Shown here one piece after another: positions 54,136 through 64,000 of a stretch of 64,000 nt of DNA; position 1 is the first letter of the stretch; each line of letters starts with the position of its first letter. Position numbers and translations under genes: made by a program. Below the pieces are notes generated by a model. That model was not told the origin of the DNA. It searched no databases and saw only the letters and a program-made list of their open reading frames with translations. This DNA is from Choristoneura fumiferana (lineage: Eukaryota > Arthropoda > Insecta > Lepidoptera > Tortricidae). The DNA lies in assembly GCF_025370935.1 (NCBI RefSeq), contig NC_133472.1:23045695-23109694 (forward strand), written 5' to 3'.

Positions 54136-55479
54136 TTTTGCGCGATTTGCCCGGTGTCGCCTATTTCATCGAAAAACGTTAAATCGAATAGAATTTTCAT
54201 TTTTAAACTGTCTGACTATGAATCATCCACACATATTTATTTGTTGCATAGACAAATGTGTATATGCCAATGTAACATACATTTTAAAGAACGGTGTATT
54301 CGATTTTTGTTTAAACAAATACACTATGAGAAAATTAACAGTTGTTGGGACGTAGGTAGTACTTGGTGTTTTATGAAAATATCAAACAGAGCAATGATAT
54401 TACATGTTACTATCGTAGAAGCTCACTGAAACAGAGCATTTGGCTCAAAATGAAAACGCACGATCTTGCGTTTGTAATAATCGGCAATCAAATGTAAATA
54501 CTCTTATTAATTCCACCAGAAAGTATAGAAATATTTTGGGTTGACGTGATTAATGTCCTCGAAAAATATATTTAACAGTCTATTTATTATATTGAAATAA
54601 CCTGTTAAGTATAAGCCTATATACATACTTATTATACCTTTATAAAGTTGTTTTATTTATTGAAAATGTTATCAAGCCTATTTTATTTGAGAATATTCCT
54701 CACTTGCTTAGTCGTATACTCATGTGACATACTTTGTAAGTAAGTATAACATTTGTTTCAAACGTCACAAAGGCAGTGTAAGTAGATCCAAGTGAAATAA
54801 TAACTGATCAATGAATTTAATAATTCGTTCATGCCATAAAAAAAAAGTATTAACCCAAGTCACCATTTAAAGGCCTTATTATGTCAATGTCAATAAGATT
54901 ACTAATGACCACTCATTCTCGTACTACGATTAGCAAGGCTAGTAAATTTTATCGATAAATGTTTTGCACAGCACTACGAGATTCGTCATTTTTGATAACT
55001 CAACAGTGCTTGGCGTGTGATGATCACTTTATTCAAATATGAAAGCGTTTAAAGGGTTAATATTAATTTGCAATGAATAAAAGACATTCGCATTAGGTAC
55101 ACCTATACCTATTTTGTTAAGATGTTTACACATACTATATAATTCGATGATGTTCGAGAAAGCTATTAGTTAGACCAATTTTGCATTGTGTTGAAACAAA
55201 CATTTTAGTTTCTAGCTAACTAACATAGTGGGTAGAAACTTAGGATTGCAAGTAATGAAGAGGGACTTTGTAGCTAGTTTTAAATGGAATAGTCTTGTAG
55301 CTCGATTTCCTTTAATTTTTCTATTATCATTACTTCTAACTAGCACTTCACTTGGTGAAAAGAACCTAATGGGAAATAATTTATTGCAAACACATTACCT
55401 ATTTTAAAATAGCCAAGTGCGGGCAGTTCAGAAAAGGGAGTATTATTTATTAATACTGCTTATAATCAAATTATATCAT
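54136..55479. other. No recognised gene
   Basis: Frame 54052-54429 continues past the piggyBac homology without known motif. The rest is AT-rich. Confidence 0.4.
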
Positions 55480-56050
55480 TTTTAGGGTTCCGTTACTCAG
55501 TTAGCAATAACAAAATCTTTACAGGATCACTCTGTTGTTCATTTGTCTGTCTGTCCGTCTGTTTGTCCGTCCGTTTGGAAGATCTATGTCAAGGGCGAAT
55601 GCGTTCACGTTTACGCGTATTGCCAGGGGTTGGACACTCCGCAGTTTAGGTATGTTCGGCCGGCGCGCCTAATCATTAGGCGCGCGGCAGAGGGTTGCCG
55701 CTCTGCTCGCAGGCTGAATGCGTCGCGCGTGATTTATGTAGGTACCTACATAATTTATTTTGTAACAATGACTTCGAAAAGATATAATCCGTCCGAGTTA
55801 TACTGTTATGTTTACGAATGTATAATTGAAAATAAGATAAAGAAATCGGAATTATCATTTTTAGGGTTCCGTACCCAAAGGGTGCCAACGGGACCCTATT
55901 ACTGAGACTCCGCTGTCTGTCTGTTTGCCTGTCTGTCTGTCTTTCTGTCTGTCTGTCAGTTTGTCCGTCTGTCACAGGGCTCCATGTCTGAAGCCGTAAA
56001 AGTAGGACACTTGAAATTTTCACAGATTACGTATTACTGTGGCCGCTATA
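55480..56050 (+). repeat. Two GGTTCCGT repeats with a GC-rich middle
   Basis: TTTTTAGGGTTCCGTTACTC with (CTGT)n at 55480-55580 and again TTTTTAGGGTTCCGTACCCA with longer (CTGT)n at 55858-55970. Between them is a GC-rich block 55625-55735 containing a hairpin. ORF 55543-55905 spans both and is not a convincing gene. Confidence 0.6.
55661..55684. repeat. GC-rich hairpin
   Basis: GGCGCGCCTAA / TTAGGCGCGC around TCA, an 10-11 bp perfect stem in an otherwise AT-rich region. Confidence 0.85.
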
Positions 56051-56629
56051 ACAACAAATACTAAAAATAAAATAAAGTTAAAAATTAAAGGGGGTCGTTA
56101 TACAAGAAACGGATTTTATCAGCGTTTTTTGGTTGCTAGGCGTTATTAGCCGTTACTTAGGCAACCGAGTCGTCTAGCAACGGGTAGCTACGTCGTTTGA
56201 ATATTTACCTTTAAGTTTGCGATTTTAATTGATGTTTTATAAAAGCTTCGATAATACAATGTACCGACTGTCTGATTGTGTGGTTTATTCGTTTTTGTGC
56301 AAAATTAATAAACTTTTGAACCACAAACCTCAATGAAGCCAACTTTGATAAAGCGCTCGCCAAGTCCACGCCGTATTAATCACTATGTTTAACTATTGTT
56401 TTTTAGACAAAAAAAATCATACTAAGTATTTAACACTATATACAAGGTTAATAATACAGTTTAAAATTTATTCACACTAGTCGAGCTTCTTATTATTTAA
56501 TTACATAACATACGAAGTCCACCGAATTTCCCACGAATGAACTGTGCTGACAGACAGCAATTTTTTTAAGGTGCGCGCGGCGTGCGCTGGCAATGGTTTC
56601 AGAAGCAAACAGCCAGAATTTTGTTTGTT
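56051..56629. other. No recognised gene
   Basis: GTTGCTAGGCG, TTAGGCAACC and CTAGCAACG occur within 56130-56185 and can pair loosely. Otherwise nothing. Confidence 0.35.
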
Positions 56630-57290
56630 TGGGTCAAATCTTGGAAGCTAAATTTGACCCACTTCCAGTGGTCCGATCGACTTGAAATTTGGCATACTTA
56701 TGTAAATTTGGTGACAATACAATAATAATCTGGTAGTGACATCTTGGTGGTCCTGCCAGTATAGTCTCTGCAGGGGAACTCCTCAATAGTTAATAGTACC
56801 GACTTGAAATTTGGTACAGATATGTAGTTTAGACGACAATTCAAGTACAGTCAACAACTGAAAATGTACTTTCATTCAGCAAAAAAAGCTTGTATTAAAA
56901 ATGTTTTTTTTTTAACAAAAACTTATTACAAGCATTATATTTATTTGCAGTGTAATGTAACTATGTTTGTTTGGTGGAATCAACTCAAATTTGAAGTATT
57001 GAAAAGAAGGATATCTTCAACCTATTGAGCTGAAATTTTACACGCATGTATAAATCCGATGACAATGCAATATTATTATAACATGGAGTTGATCTGAGAC
57101 CATAGGAACTCTGTGATAAACGACACGACCACATCGAGTTTGGACTCGTTTATCGTCTTGACGAGTACTTTGGTAACCAGAGGCATAAAGTACAGTCAGC
57201 AAAAATAACTTATATTAGAAGAATTTTAAGGAAAACTTTTACTGAACTGTTTACGAAACCCTTCATGTACGAGTCCGACTCGCACTTGAC
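56630..57290 (+). repeat. Dispersed repeat B, long copy
   Basis: Repeating sub-blocks (GACTTGAAATTTGGCATACT at 56690, GACTTGAAATTTGGTACAGA at 56802, TGAAATTTTACACGCATGTA at 57030), each followed by a GACAATNCAA block, show an internal periodicity of about 110-230 bases. It ends near the CGAGTCCGACTCGCACTTGA block at 57268. Confidence 0.65.
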
Positions 57291-58249
57291 CAATTTTTCA
57301 ACATTCCGAACGATGTTGAAAGGTCGTTCTCTTTACTTCTCTAATTTCCTAAGTCCCTGCCTAGTAATAGTTTCGTATGATTGTAGTTATCTACTGATAA
57401 CATTATGTAATTGGTTGGTCAGAAATAATATTAAGACATGGTTTCGCCTGTACGGAAATCTGTAGTAGGCAAAGGTAGTTAGGTTATCATTGTCATGATT
57501 TGTTGTTATATAGGTATGTTAAGGAATATTTACTTGTTTATTAAAGGTAGTTTATTGAGTTCATATTAATACCCACTGTTATCTTTATTCATCGGCGAGT
57601 GGGAACCCTGTGCTCTTGCCTCCAAACCGGTTTCGAGTCAACGGTGCCCAACGAAATATGAACGCTCGTGTAACATGATAAGTTTCAATTCCGCGTGCAA
57701 GTCGTAAGAGTAGGTAACGATTTATACCTAAACTTGACTTTTGTTCGAGAGAGTAACTTGTAAGTATCAGTAGCTTTTGCCTATAGAATCGCAGTTTTTA
57801 TTGAGTAGCAGAGTGGTAAAGGAATTTCTTAGTGGAAAAATAAACGAATACAAATCAACGCCAGCTTATACATAAGTTCTCGAATTCGTTATTTTCGAGT
57901 GTCACTTATTTCGCATTTCAACTCTGAAAAATACGTAACGAGCTCTTTCGAGTGTCATTGAGTATTCGTTCCAGTAATCAACCTTTTCAGAGACATCCCT
58001 TGTCATCATATAAACTGTCAACTTGTTGACATTTTTGTTGCTCAAGCAGCCTAACTGTGTACTCACATGCGCGCAAGCATTCGTTCTTTGCTTGCAAGTT
58101 TACATACACATAAAGTGCAGTGAGAAAATCGGGTTTGAACTCACAATATGCAAATAAGCTCGTATCATTCATATGACAGTTACCAACTATCGTTATATTT
58201 GACCCTAAAGTAATAAGTTTTTTTTTTTAATATGGTTTTACCCATCAGA
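57291..58249. other. No recognised gene
   Basis: ORFs 57265-57465 and 57987-58172 have no motif. Nothing else. Confidence 0.4.
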
Positions 58250-58490
58250 AGACCAATTTGAACGTTTAGTGCATTTATCCATAAAACAAGTTTTTGTTAA
58301 TAAACTTTTTTGATGACTCTACTTTTTGTTGACCGAACTTGCATTGTCATCTAAACTGTATTACTTTACCAAATTTTAAGTCAATAAAATTAACCGTTGA
58401 GGAGTTGCCTTTTGTAGAGACAATCCTGACTGGACCACCAAGTACGCTACCAGATTATCGTATTGTCACCAGATTTACGCCATCACGCTA
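58250..58490 (-). repeat. Dispersed repeat B, minus copy
   Basis: GAGGAGTTGCCTTTTGTAGA, CCTGACTGGACCACCAAGTA and CAGATTATCGTATTGTCACC are complementary to blocks of 56640-56780. Confidence 0.7.
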
Positions 58491-59029
58491 GAGCGATTAT
58501 CTATCCTCCTTAGTCCTAAATTTTTTTACCGGACGTAGTATGACCTAGACGAGCTTTGTTATTTTGGACATTATATCAAAAATTTAACCTTTTCGCCGCC
58601 ACGTCAAATACAAAAGACATCACCCATACGCTATGCTTGTATATTGTAATGCCTAAAATTGAACGAAGGTTGCTTTTGCATTAAAGTAATGGACGTATAA
58701 AATATATAGGTCGTTGGCGAGGAACCTGCGGTGCGTGTATATGAGTCGCTGGCGTCGAAAAGGTTAAAATTATTTATTTTATAAACTATTTGTACTTTAT
58801 AAAGTACATTCGGCCGTTATTCTTAGTGTAAATTGGTCCTTTATAAAGTACGCAAGGACTCACGACACGAGGCTATAGTTCCCTAACTTTTTAGAGCTGG
58901 CCTCCTTGATTTCTCTGACTAATAATGACTCTGCAACTTTGTGCCGCTTTAGGCTTTAACACAAACTGCTAGTGTCACAGAAAACACTCCTGCTCCTGCA
59001 CAAAGTTATCTGTGTCACACACGCAAAAA
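58491..59029. other. No recognised gene; one 16-bp palindrome
   Basis: GTACTTTATAAAGTAC at 58793-58808 is perfect, and CTTTATAAAGTAC recurs at 58840. The 46-bp spacing of the two may mark a small tandem element. Confidence 0.5.
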
Positions 59030-59300
59030 AATGGTATCGTCATCAGTCGTTCCATTCGTTATTTGTCAGTTGTCGTTGATTCGTCTCATTCTGCTTTCGT
59101 CATCCATTTTTCATTCGGTTCTTTCGCTACACTAGTCTTAGCTTAGTTCTTATTCAGGTTCATTCGGTGTTCGTCACTTCTTATTTTCACATGTTCGGTG
59201 TTAGTCTCCATATTATTTTTTAGTCTCATTCGTTATTAGTCACTTTTTTTTCGTCACGTTCGTTGTTTGTCCCATTAGTAATAAGTCCCTTTTGTTTTTA
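59030..59300. repeat. Degenerate 19-20 bp tandem array
   Basis: About a dozen variants of CATTCGTTATTAGTCACTT: TTCGTCATCCATTTTTCATT, CATTCGGTGTTCGTCACTTC, CATGTTCGGTGTTAGTCTCC, CATTCGTTATTAGTCACTT, ACGTTCGTTGTTTGTCCCAT. All lie on the same strand, pyrimidine-rich. Confidence 0.8.
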
Positions 59301-60065
59301 CAGTCATGGTCTAGAAAGGTATGTTTAAAGAGGCGGGATAGCTGGGCAATAATAAATAAACATCTTGTTGCATCCAAACTTTGGTTCGAGGGGTGAAAGG
59401 CTAATGGCGTTAAGCGATATTTTTGTAACTTTACAGGAGAGCGTTTAAAAAGTTTTAAACTTTAGAAAAAAATCGTAGTTTTTGAATTTCTTAACTGATT
59501 TTGATTATAAATACACGGTTTTTCTTACAATTGAATACCGCTTCTGATGTTTAATATATTCATTTAATAAAACGAGAGGATAAAGAAAAAAGTGTCGCTT
59601 GAGTTAAAAATTCTTCTTCCTCTTATATTTTAGAGCAAGGAAAAACGACTTAAACGACGTTTCAAGTCTTTTTTGGAATACAACTAAATGATTTAAGAAA
59701 CAATGACTAGGAAAATTAGCGCAAGGCAATGTTTTAAGAGGTTTGACTTAAAAGGGTTGTAACTGTAGATTTCGTGAAAAGCTAAAAGGTTTAACCGCCT
59801 TGTTACGAGTTCAAAAGATTATGGCCAATATGCTCAAACTCCCATTCCATTAGTTTTTAAAAGCAGGAAAAGTAGCTTATGGAACGGTCACTATTTTGGT
59901 CGTATTAATTTAAATCCCGGTAATTTAGAATTTTGATAGAGGTTGGTGTTTGAAATCAATATAAAAATTATCAACATGAACATTGTAGAAAACAAAAAAA
60001 GTAAGATAGAGAATAAAATGCAGAAAATGATGTGATTTTTTTTAACAAGAATACAAATCGGTATT
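59301..60065. other. No recognised gene
   Basis: Nothing assigned. Confidence 0.35.
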
Positions 60066-60170
60066 TTAGAAACTCATCATCATCATCATCCCAGCCTATA
60101 TACGTCCCACTGCTGGGCACAGGCCTCCTCTCGGAAAGAGAGGGCTAAATATCTGCCTGTGTCAGGGCAG
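60066..60170 (-). mobile_element. RTE LINE 3' tail
   Basis: (ATC)n, CAGCCTATATACGTCCCACT, GCTGGGCACAGGCCTCCTCT and AGAGAGGGCT on the plus strand: the reverse complement of an RTE terminus of a slightly different subfamily from 30640. Confidence 0.8.
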
Positions 60171-60243
60171 ATATTAATGATGAGGCAATATTTTGAATCA
60201 TTGGGTCTTGCGAGGACTTCACTATGTCCTGTGCTTTATGGTA

Positions 60244-60664
60244 CAGTCACCAGCATAAATATATGACTATGGACAGCACTGCAAAAACATCTCATCACTG
60301 TTGAAAGACATATATATATGACGATCTAACACGGTATAAGTATGTGATGATTTGTGGCCGGTATAAATATAGTTTTTTGGTAACGGCATAAGTATCTGAC
60401 ACCGGGCTGCTTAAAAATATCTGATATTGCACAAAATCAAAATTATGTAATCCACTATCAGCATAAACATCTATTCACTGTGAACGCATAACCATCGGAT
60501 CACAGGTGGCATAAACATCTAACACGATACAAAATCGAAAATATGTCACTAATCTGCAAATATGAACTTTATTTTCTCGTTTTACGAATAGAATTTGAAT
60601 ACAACGATCTGACACTTCACGAGAAGAGTGCAGACTTGTCACTGCTTATGCCCGTCTCACGTTT
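60244..60664. repeat. Left TIR with reiterated motif
   Basis: Seven or more variants of GCATAAACATCTAACAC / GCATAAGTATCTGACAC lie at intervals of about 30-40 bases (for example 60257, 60334, 60388, 60467, 60485, 60508). They look like reiterated transposase-binding sites. Confidence 0.8.
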
Positions 60665-60887
60665 CAGGCTATCGCTAGTTTGACAGATTATCAAATTGCT
60701 AACTAGAATTAGGTAACTTACGTTGCGTTTGTAGGCCGATCCAACGATATAAAACTCGACGTGCAATAAAAAACGGTAGGTATGTATGAATGTAATTTTA
60801 TTGGAATTTCCTCAATAACTATCGTAAATTAAAAAAATAATATTCAATAAACATAAAATTGACTACTACTTCGTATTGAAACTAAAA

Positions 60888-62153
60888 TTAATATTTCGTA
60901 TAGCCTCCCTCGGCACTTATTACATCGCTTAGTCTATCTCGCATAGACATAACCATATTGTAGCAATGATTCAATCCCCGCATGGAGTCCCAGATGTCAA
61001 AACAATGCTGGGTTAATGTTGCCTTTGTTCTGGCTTGAGTAGAGTCCCACTGCTGTGTCATTAAGCCCCACACGTTTTCTATGGGATTCAAGTCGGGGCT
61101 TTTGGGGGGGTTAGTCGTCAAGTAACTGAATCCTTTCTTGTTGGTTGAACCAGTGACGGACGATACGACTGCTGTGAATAGAGGAATTGTCTTGCACCAC
61201 ATATACAGGATTAATTTCTGGGTACGTGATTCGCAATGAGGGTAGCAGCACATCATTGAGAATTTCTATATAGCCTCTGCTGTTTAATCGACCAGTAACT
61301 TGGCACAGCTCTCCCGGCCCTGCAGATGAGATCCAGCCCCAAACTCCGCAAGAAATACGGCCTGATCTTCTGTTCTCAATGACGTTGCTTTCATTGTAGC
61401 GGGTATTATTTATTCGCCATAATGACACCCGACCATCCATACTTGACTGAAATACTTTTTCGTCCAGAAAAGCGACGTTTTTAAAGTCGAAGTTTAAATA
61501 TTGGTTGGCAAAATTCAACCGGAGGTCTTTGTGTCTTCCTAATAGAATCGGTTTTTTAGCAGGGACTCTGTTTCTCAAGCCCGCATCTTTGAGTCTACGA
61601 CGGACACTATCTCTAGATATCGCATAGTCGTTTGCAACATGCAGTGTTGATGTAGTTGGATTGTCTAGGTACTGGCGAACAATATTTTCGTCTTGCAAAC
61701 CTGTGGTTTTACGTGGGCGGCCTAAACTTTTATGATTGTCGACATTGCCTTCTTCTTCCCAACGTGTTATCCATAATTTAACGGTATTTCTCTGCAAAAC
61801 AAAATACAACTAGCCTTAGTTTTAGTCGTTTCTGAGGATGAAATCTATTTCCTAGGCAAATTTTATTAAAAATAGTTAATAGATTTGACGTGTAGGGTAA
61901 CAGATTATCGTAATGTCGGCATCCCTCCACTATTGGCACGTTTGACTTTATTTCATTGCATTATAGTAACGGAAATACAGCTAAACCTAGGTGCCAATGC
62001 ATGTTTTACCAAATTAATTTATCATTATGTCTTTATTAAGAAATAACTTACAGTAACTCCCAATACCTCCATAATTTCTTGAACGGATTTATTATCTTCA
62101 TGCATTGACACAATTCTATGTCTCAAGTGGACATCCACCCGATAAGTCGCCAT
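60888..62153 (-). pseudogene. Tc1-type transposase, two exons, one frameshift
   Basis: Exon 1, 62153-62052, encodes MATYRVDVHLRHRIVSMHED and KSVQEIMEVLG, ending at a GTAAGT donor. Intron 62051-61792 ends TTTTGCAG. Exon 2, from 61791, reads NTVKLWITRWEEEGNV (HTH), KSLGRPRKTT (GRPRK AT-hook-like linker), RRLKDAGLRNRVPAKKP (second HTH end), FANQYLNFDFKNVAFLDEKV (first Asp), VYVVQDNSSIHSSRIVRHWF (second Asp), RIQLLDD. After a frameshift at about 61115, PPKSPDLNPIENVWG follows (third acidic residue Glu), and the ORF ends at 60888. Total about 335 codons, normal for Tc1. The D-E gap is 34-35 residues depending on how the frameshift is read. In the nucleus it would bind the TIRs and cut at TA. Confidence 0.9.
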
Positions 62154-62410
62154 GGCATTGAATCATCGATTGAAAACAAGAATGAATTGTTATTATGAAT
62201 CTCGCAAAAGATAATTAAATAAATCAAAAAAACAATTATTGTTGACGTCTGACGTAACATTATTTTTCATGCATTTTTAGTAAAAGAAAGAGTTAACCGA
62301 CTTAAATTATCCTCCTTGCTAGAAAATCACGAAGCCACGAGAATATTCTTATTTCAAAAGCTACAAAGAATTATTTAAGTATTATGTTCTTTCATAAAAA
62401 TGGGATTTGT

Positions 62411-62831
62411 AAAACGTGAGACGGGCATATGCAGTGACAAGTCTGCACTCTTCTCGTGAAGTGTCAGATCGTTGTATTCAAATTCTATTCGTAAAACGAG
62501 AAAATAAAGTTCATATTTGCAGATTAGTGACATATTTTCGATTTTGTATCGTGTTAGATGTTTATGCCACCTGTGATCCGATGGTTATGCGTTCACAGTG
62601 AATAGATGTTTATGCTGATAGTGGATTACATAATTTTGATTTTGTGCAATATCAGATATTTTTAAGCAGCCCGGTGTCAGATACTTATGCCGTTACCAAA
62701 AAACTATATTTATACCGGCCACAAATCATCACATACTTATACCGTGTTAGATCGTCATATATATATGCCTTCCACCAATGATCAGATATTTTTGCAGGCC
62801 GTGGATAGTCACATCTTAATGCTGGTGACTG
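62411..62831. repeat. Right TIR with reiterated motif
   Basis: Mirror of 60244-60664. Differences cluster near 62770-62810 (CCTTCCACCAATGATCAGAT against the left CTGTTGAAAGACAT region). Confidence 0.9.
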
Positions 62832-62920
62832 TACAATGGCTGGTCAAATTTAACAATACTTCAATCTATAACATTTTGCCTGCATTGTTCAGCTGGCTGA
62901 GTAACTTAATGCAGAAAGTA
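62832..62920. other. Flank of the Tc1-type element
   Basis: Starts at the right TA. No feature. Confidence 0.4.
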
Positions 62921-62921
62921 C

Positions 62922-63330
62922 TTATAGCAGTATTGTAGTAAGAAATGGAAGTGGCTTGACTTCAGTAAGGTGCTCAATATGGACCTCATCAACCTCTAGC
63001 CAACCACGAACCTCCAACGTCTTTGGTGATTTTAGGTACTTTACTTTACCGTACAGCCAAATTAAATCAGTCAACGAGAGTTCAAATTCTTGTTCAATGA
63101 CTTGTGGCTTATAAATTGTGCTATCCAAGCCAAATTTTATCGGATTTCGGTGAGTTTGCATACGAACTTGATCGAAGCGTCTCAGAAATCCTCGAGGAAC
63201 ATACTTAAGTCGTGGATTTTTTTTCGCTTAAACTTAAATTCACACATTGTATACCAGCAACCATAGTGTGAAATGTGTCTCCCGTCCAATGTGTTAACGT
63301 TAACAACAGCGTTCACATGCGTGCGGGTTC
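62922..63330 (-). pseudogene. Unrecognised broken ORF
   Basis: The ORF 62922-63161 extends upstream in frame to about 63222, where an A8 run at 63214-63223 probably carries a frameshift. Upstream of it another frame is open from about 63335. The upstream part starts MRTRTHVNAVVNVNTLDGRH and the downstream part contains EFELSLTDLIWLYGKVKYLK. I recognise no domain. Codon use looks protein-like, unlike the flanks. It could be an old exon, a transposon gene or an integrated viral gene; I cannot tell. It ends 90 bases from the Tc1-type element. Confidence 0.4.
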
Positions 63331-63508
63331 TCATGTTTTGGGACAATTATTGCAGACACTTCAAACTTTAGACTTTCATCGTAGTTCATGCAAAATCCTT
63401 AGGAACTAAGCTAGTAGATTAAATCTCTCGAACCATATTTATGGTGAATAAGATTTCGCACTTCCAATAGTATTGGTGATCTAACGCTTCGTGGATGGAC
63501 AGCACTAA
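63331..63508. other. No recognised gene
   Basis: Short spacer, nothing assigned. Confidence 0.35.
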
Positions 63509-64000
63509 TTACTGTATATAATTACTGTAGCCCGGCCACCACGCACAGCACGCAGTGTAGTGCTCTTGCACATACATTTCTGTTGTGGCCGGATTTCCAC
63601 ACCGGTAGCACAGCAGACTGCAATCTACCGCCGCCTTGCACTTGGCTTTCACCTGGCCCACCTCGAGGCATCGGAAGCAGCTCAGAGGGCGGGCATCGAG
63701 CTGGTTGACCTGCGCCGTTACCCAGCTCATCAGCAGCCTTCCCGCCTCTACTACCATCCTCGCCTCCAGGACAGGACAGCGCAGCCTTACTGTTCCTAGC
63801 CCAGAGTGACCGTAGTTAAGCTCCCTGGACCTAGTATTAGCCACTGAGTAGCCTCCTGCGCGAGTGACCGGCACCACGTCAGTGCATAAGACGGTCTCGC
63901 CTAAGCCCGAAATACACTGTTCTGCGTATTTGGTGGGCCAAGTGGACACTCGAACTACTGCTGGATCTGTGACCTCAGCTAGTTTTTTGGCCAGTGCGTC
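63509..64000 (-). CDS. LINE ORF1 (gag-like, CCHC), partial
   Basis: Open through the right edge of the window (DALAKKLAEVTDPAVVRV precedes the position 63949 GTG). The protein runs through ISGLGETVLCTDVVPVTRAG, RCPVLEARMVVEAGRLLMSW, AQVNQLDARPLSCFRCLEVG and CSLLCYRCGNPATTE. CFRCLEVGQVKAKC and CYRCGN are the two CCHC-type zinc knuckles of R1/Jockey-type LINE ORF1 proteins, which bind element RNA. The first knuckle has Gln where His is usual (CFRCLEVGQ), and the second ends PATTE instead of (G)H, so both look damaged. It stops at TAA-region 63509. RT (ORF2) should lie downstream at lower coordinates but is not there, so this copy is 3'-truncated. Confidence 0.75.
   Translation of the reverse strand, partial: DALAKKLAEVTDPAVVRVSTWPTKYAEQCISGLGETVLCTDVVPVTRAGGYSVANTRSRELNYGHSGLGTVRLRCPVLEARMVVEAGRLLMSWVTAQVNQLDARPLSCFRCLEVGQVKAKCKAAVDCSLLCYRCGNPATTEMYVQEHYTACCAWWPGYSNYIQ

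Larger units (their letters stand above)
60244..62831 (-). mobile_element. Complete Tc1/mariner-type transposon with 421-bp TIRs
   Basis: 2588 bp. It starts CAGTCACCAGCATAAATATA, ends with ...TAATGCTGGTGACTG, and is flanked by TA at 60242-60243 and 62832-62833. Left TIR 60244-60664 pairs with right TIR 62411-62831 almost base for base. The interior holds one two-exon transposase gene on the minus strand. This is the most complete element in the window. Confidence 0.95.

Noticed and set aside
55676..56023. ORF with TDRQTDRQ repeats
   Set aside because: Translation of the (CTGT)n microsatellite.

Overview
The window is eukaryotic, almost certainly a lepidopteran (butterfly or moth) nuclear genome. 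It is AT-rich, has no operon-like coding, and is packed with repeats I recognise from Lepidoptera. These include the GGTTCCGTA...CCGGCC units with CTGT-rich stretches, short units ending in GTCGCGGGCAAAAGCTAG (Lep1/Helitron-like), the (ATTGT)n-tailed LINE end, palindromic MITEs beginning TACAGTCA, and a BMC1-like LINE 3' end. I found no intact host gene that I can name. Nearly every convincing coding stretch belongs to a transposable element, and most are broken by stops, frameshifts or nested insertions.

Layout. 1-4.7 kb: intergenic, a LINE 3' end and a Penelope terminal fragment. 5.0-7.6 kb: a decayed transposon-type protein gene split by a CR1/Jockey-like LINE. 8.2-8.5 kb: a 209-bp inverted repeat with a hammerhead-ribozyme-like core on each strand. 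9.9-10.9 kb: dispersed repeat and a large perfect foldback. 11.0-12.8 kb: a convergent pair of unrecognised candidate spliced genes. 12.8-24.5 kb: dispersed repeats, Lep1-like units, a tRNA-derived SINE, an RTE LINE nested in a Lep1-like unit. 24.7-30.6 kb: two decayed Tc1/mariner-type transposase remnants, several MITEs and an RTE 3' end. 31.2-33.1 kb: a PIF/Harbinger-superfamily (ISL2EU-like) element with about 420-bp terminal inverted repeats and a SWIM-like zinc finger. 34.6-40.7 kb: five MITE-class elements and other repeats. 41.8-43.8 kb: BMC1-like end and a Penelope-like element (RT plus GIY-YIG). 44.8-46.7 kb: C-terminal part of an RT-encoding retroelement and an RTE fragment. 46.9-51.5 kb: two copies of a second Penelope family, one with inverted terminal repeats and an 11-bp target duplication inside an RTE fragment. 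51.5-53.3 kb: LINE RT with a MITE in its 3' UTR. 53.4-54.1 kb: broken piggyBac transposase. 55.5-60.2 kb: repeats and a degenerate tandem array. 60.2-62.8 kb: a complete Tc1/mariner-type element with 421-bp terminal inverted repeats made of reiterated motifs. 62.9-63.3 kb: an unrecognised broken ORF. 63.5 kb to the end: gag-like ORF1 of an R1/Jockey-type LINE, running off the window.

The genes do not form a pathway. What links them is parasitism and nesting: LINE into DNA transposon, LINE into Penelope, Penelope into RTE, MITE into dispersed repeat, MITE into LINE. The same families recur, so several elements date each other and supply empty versus filled site comparisons. The strongest material is the hammerhead-like motif shared by at least two Penelope-type families, the Tc1-type element with reiterated long TIRs, and the CAGTCA-ended MITEs that insert at TA.
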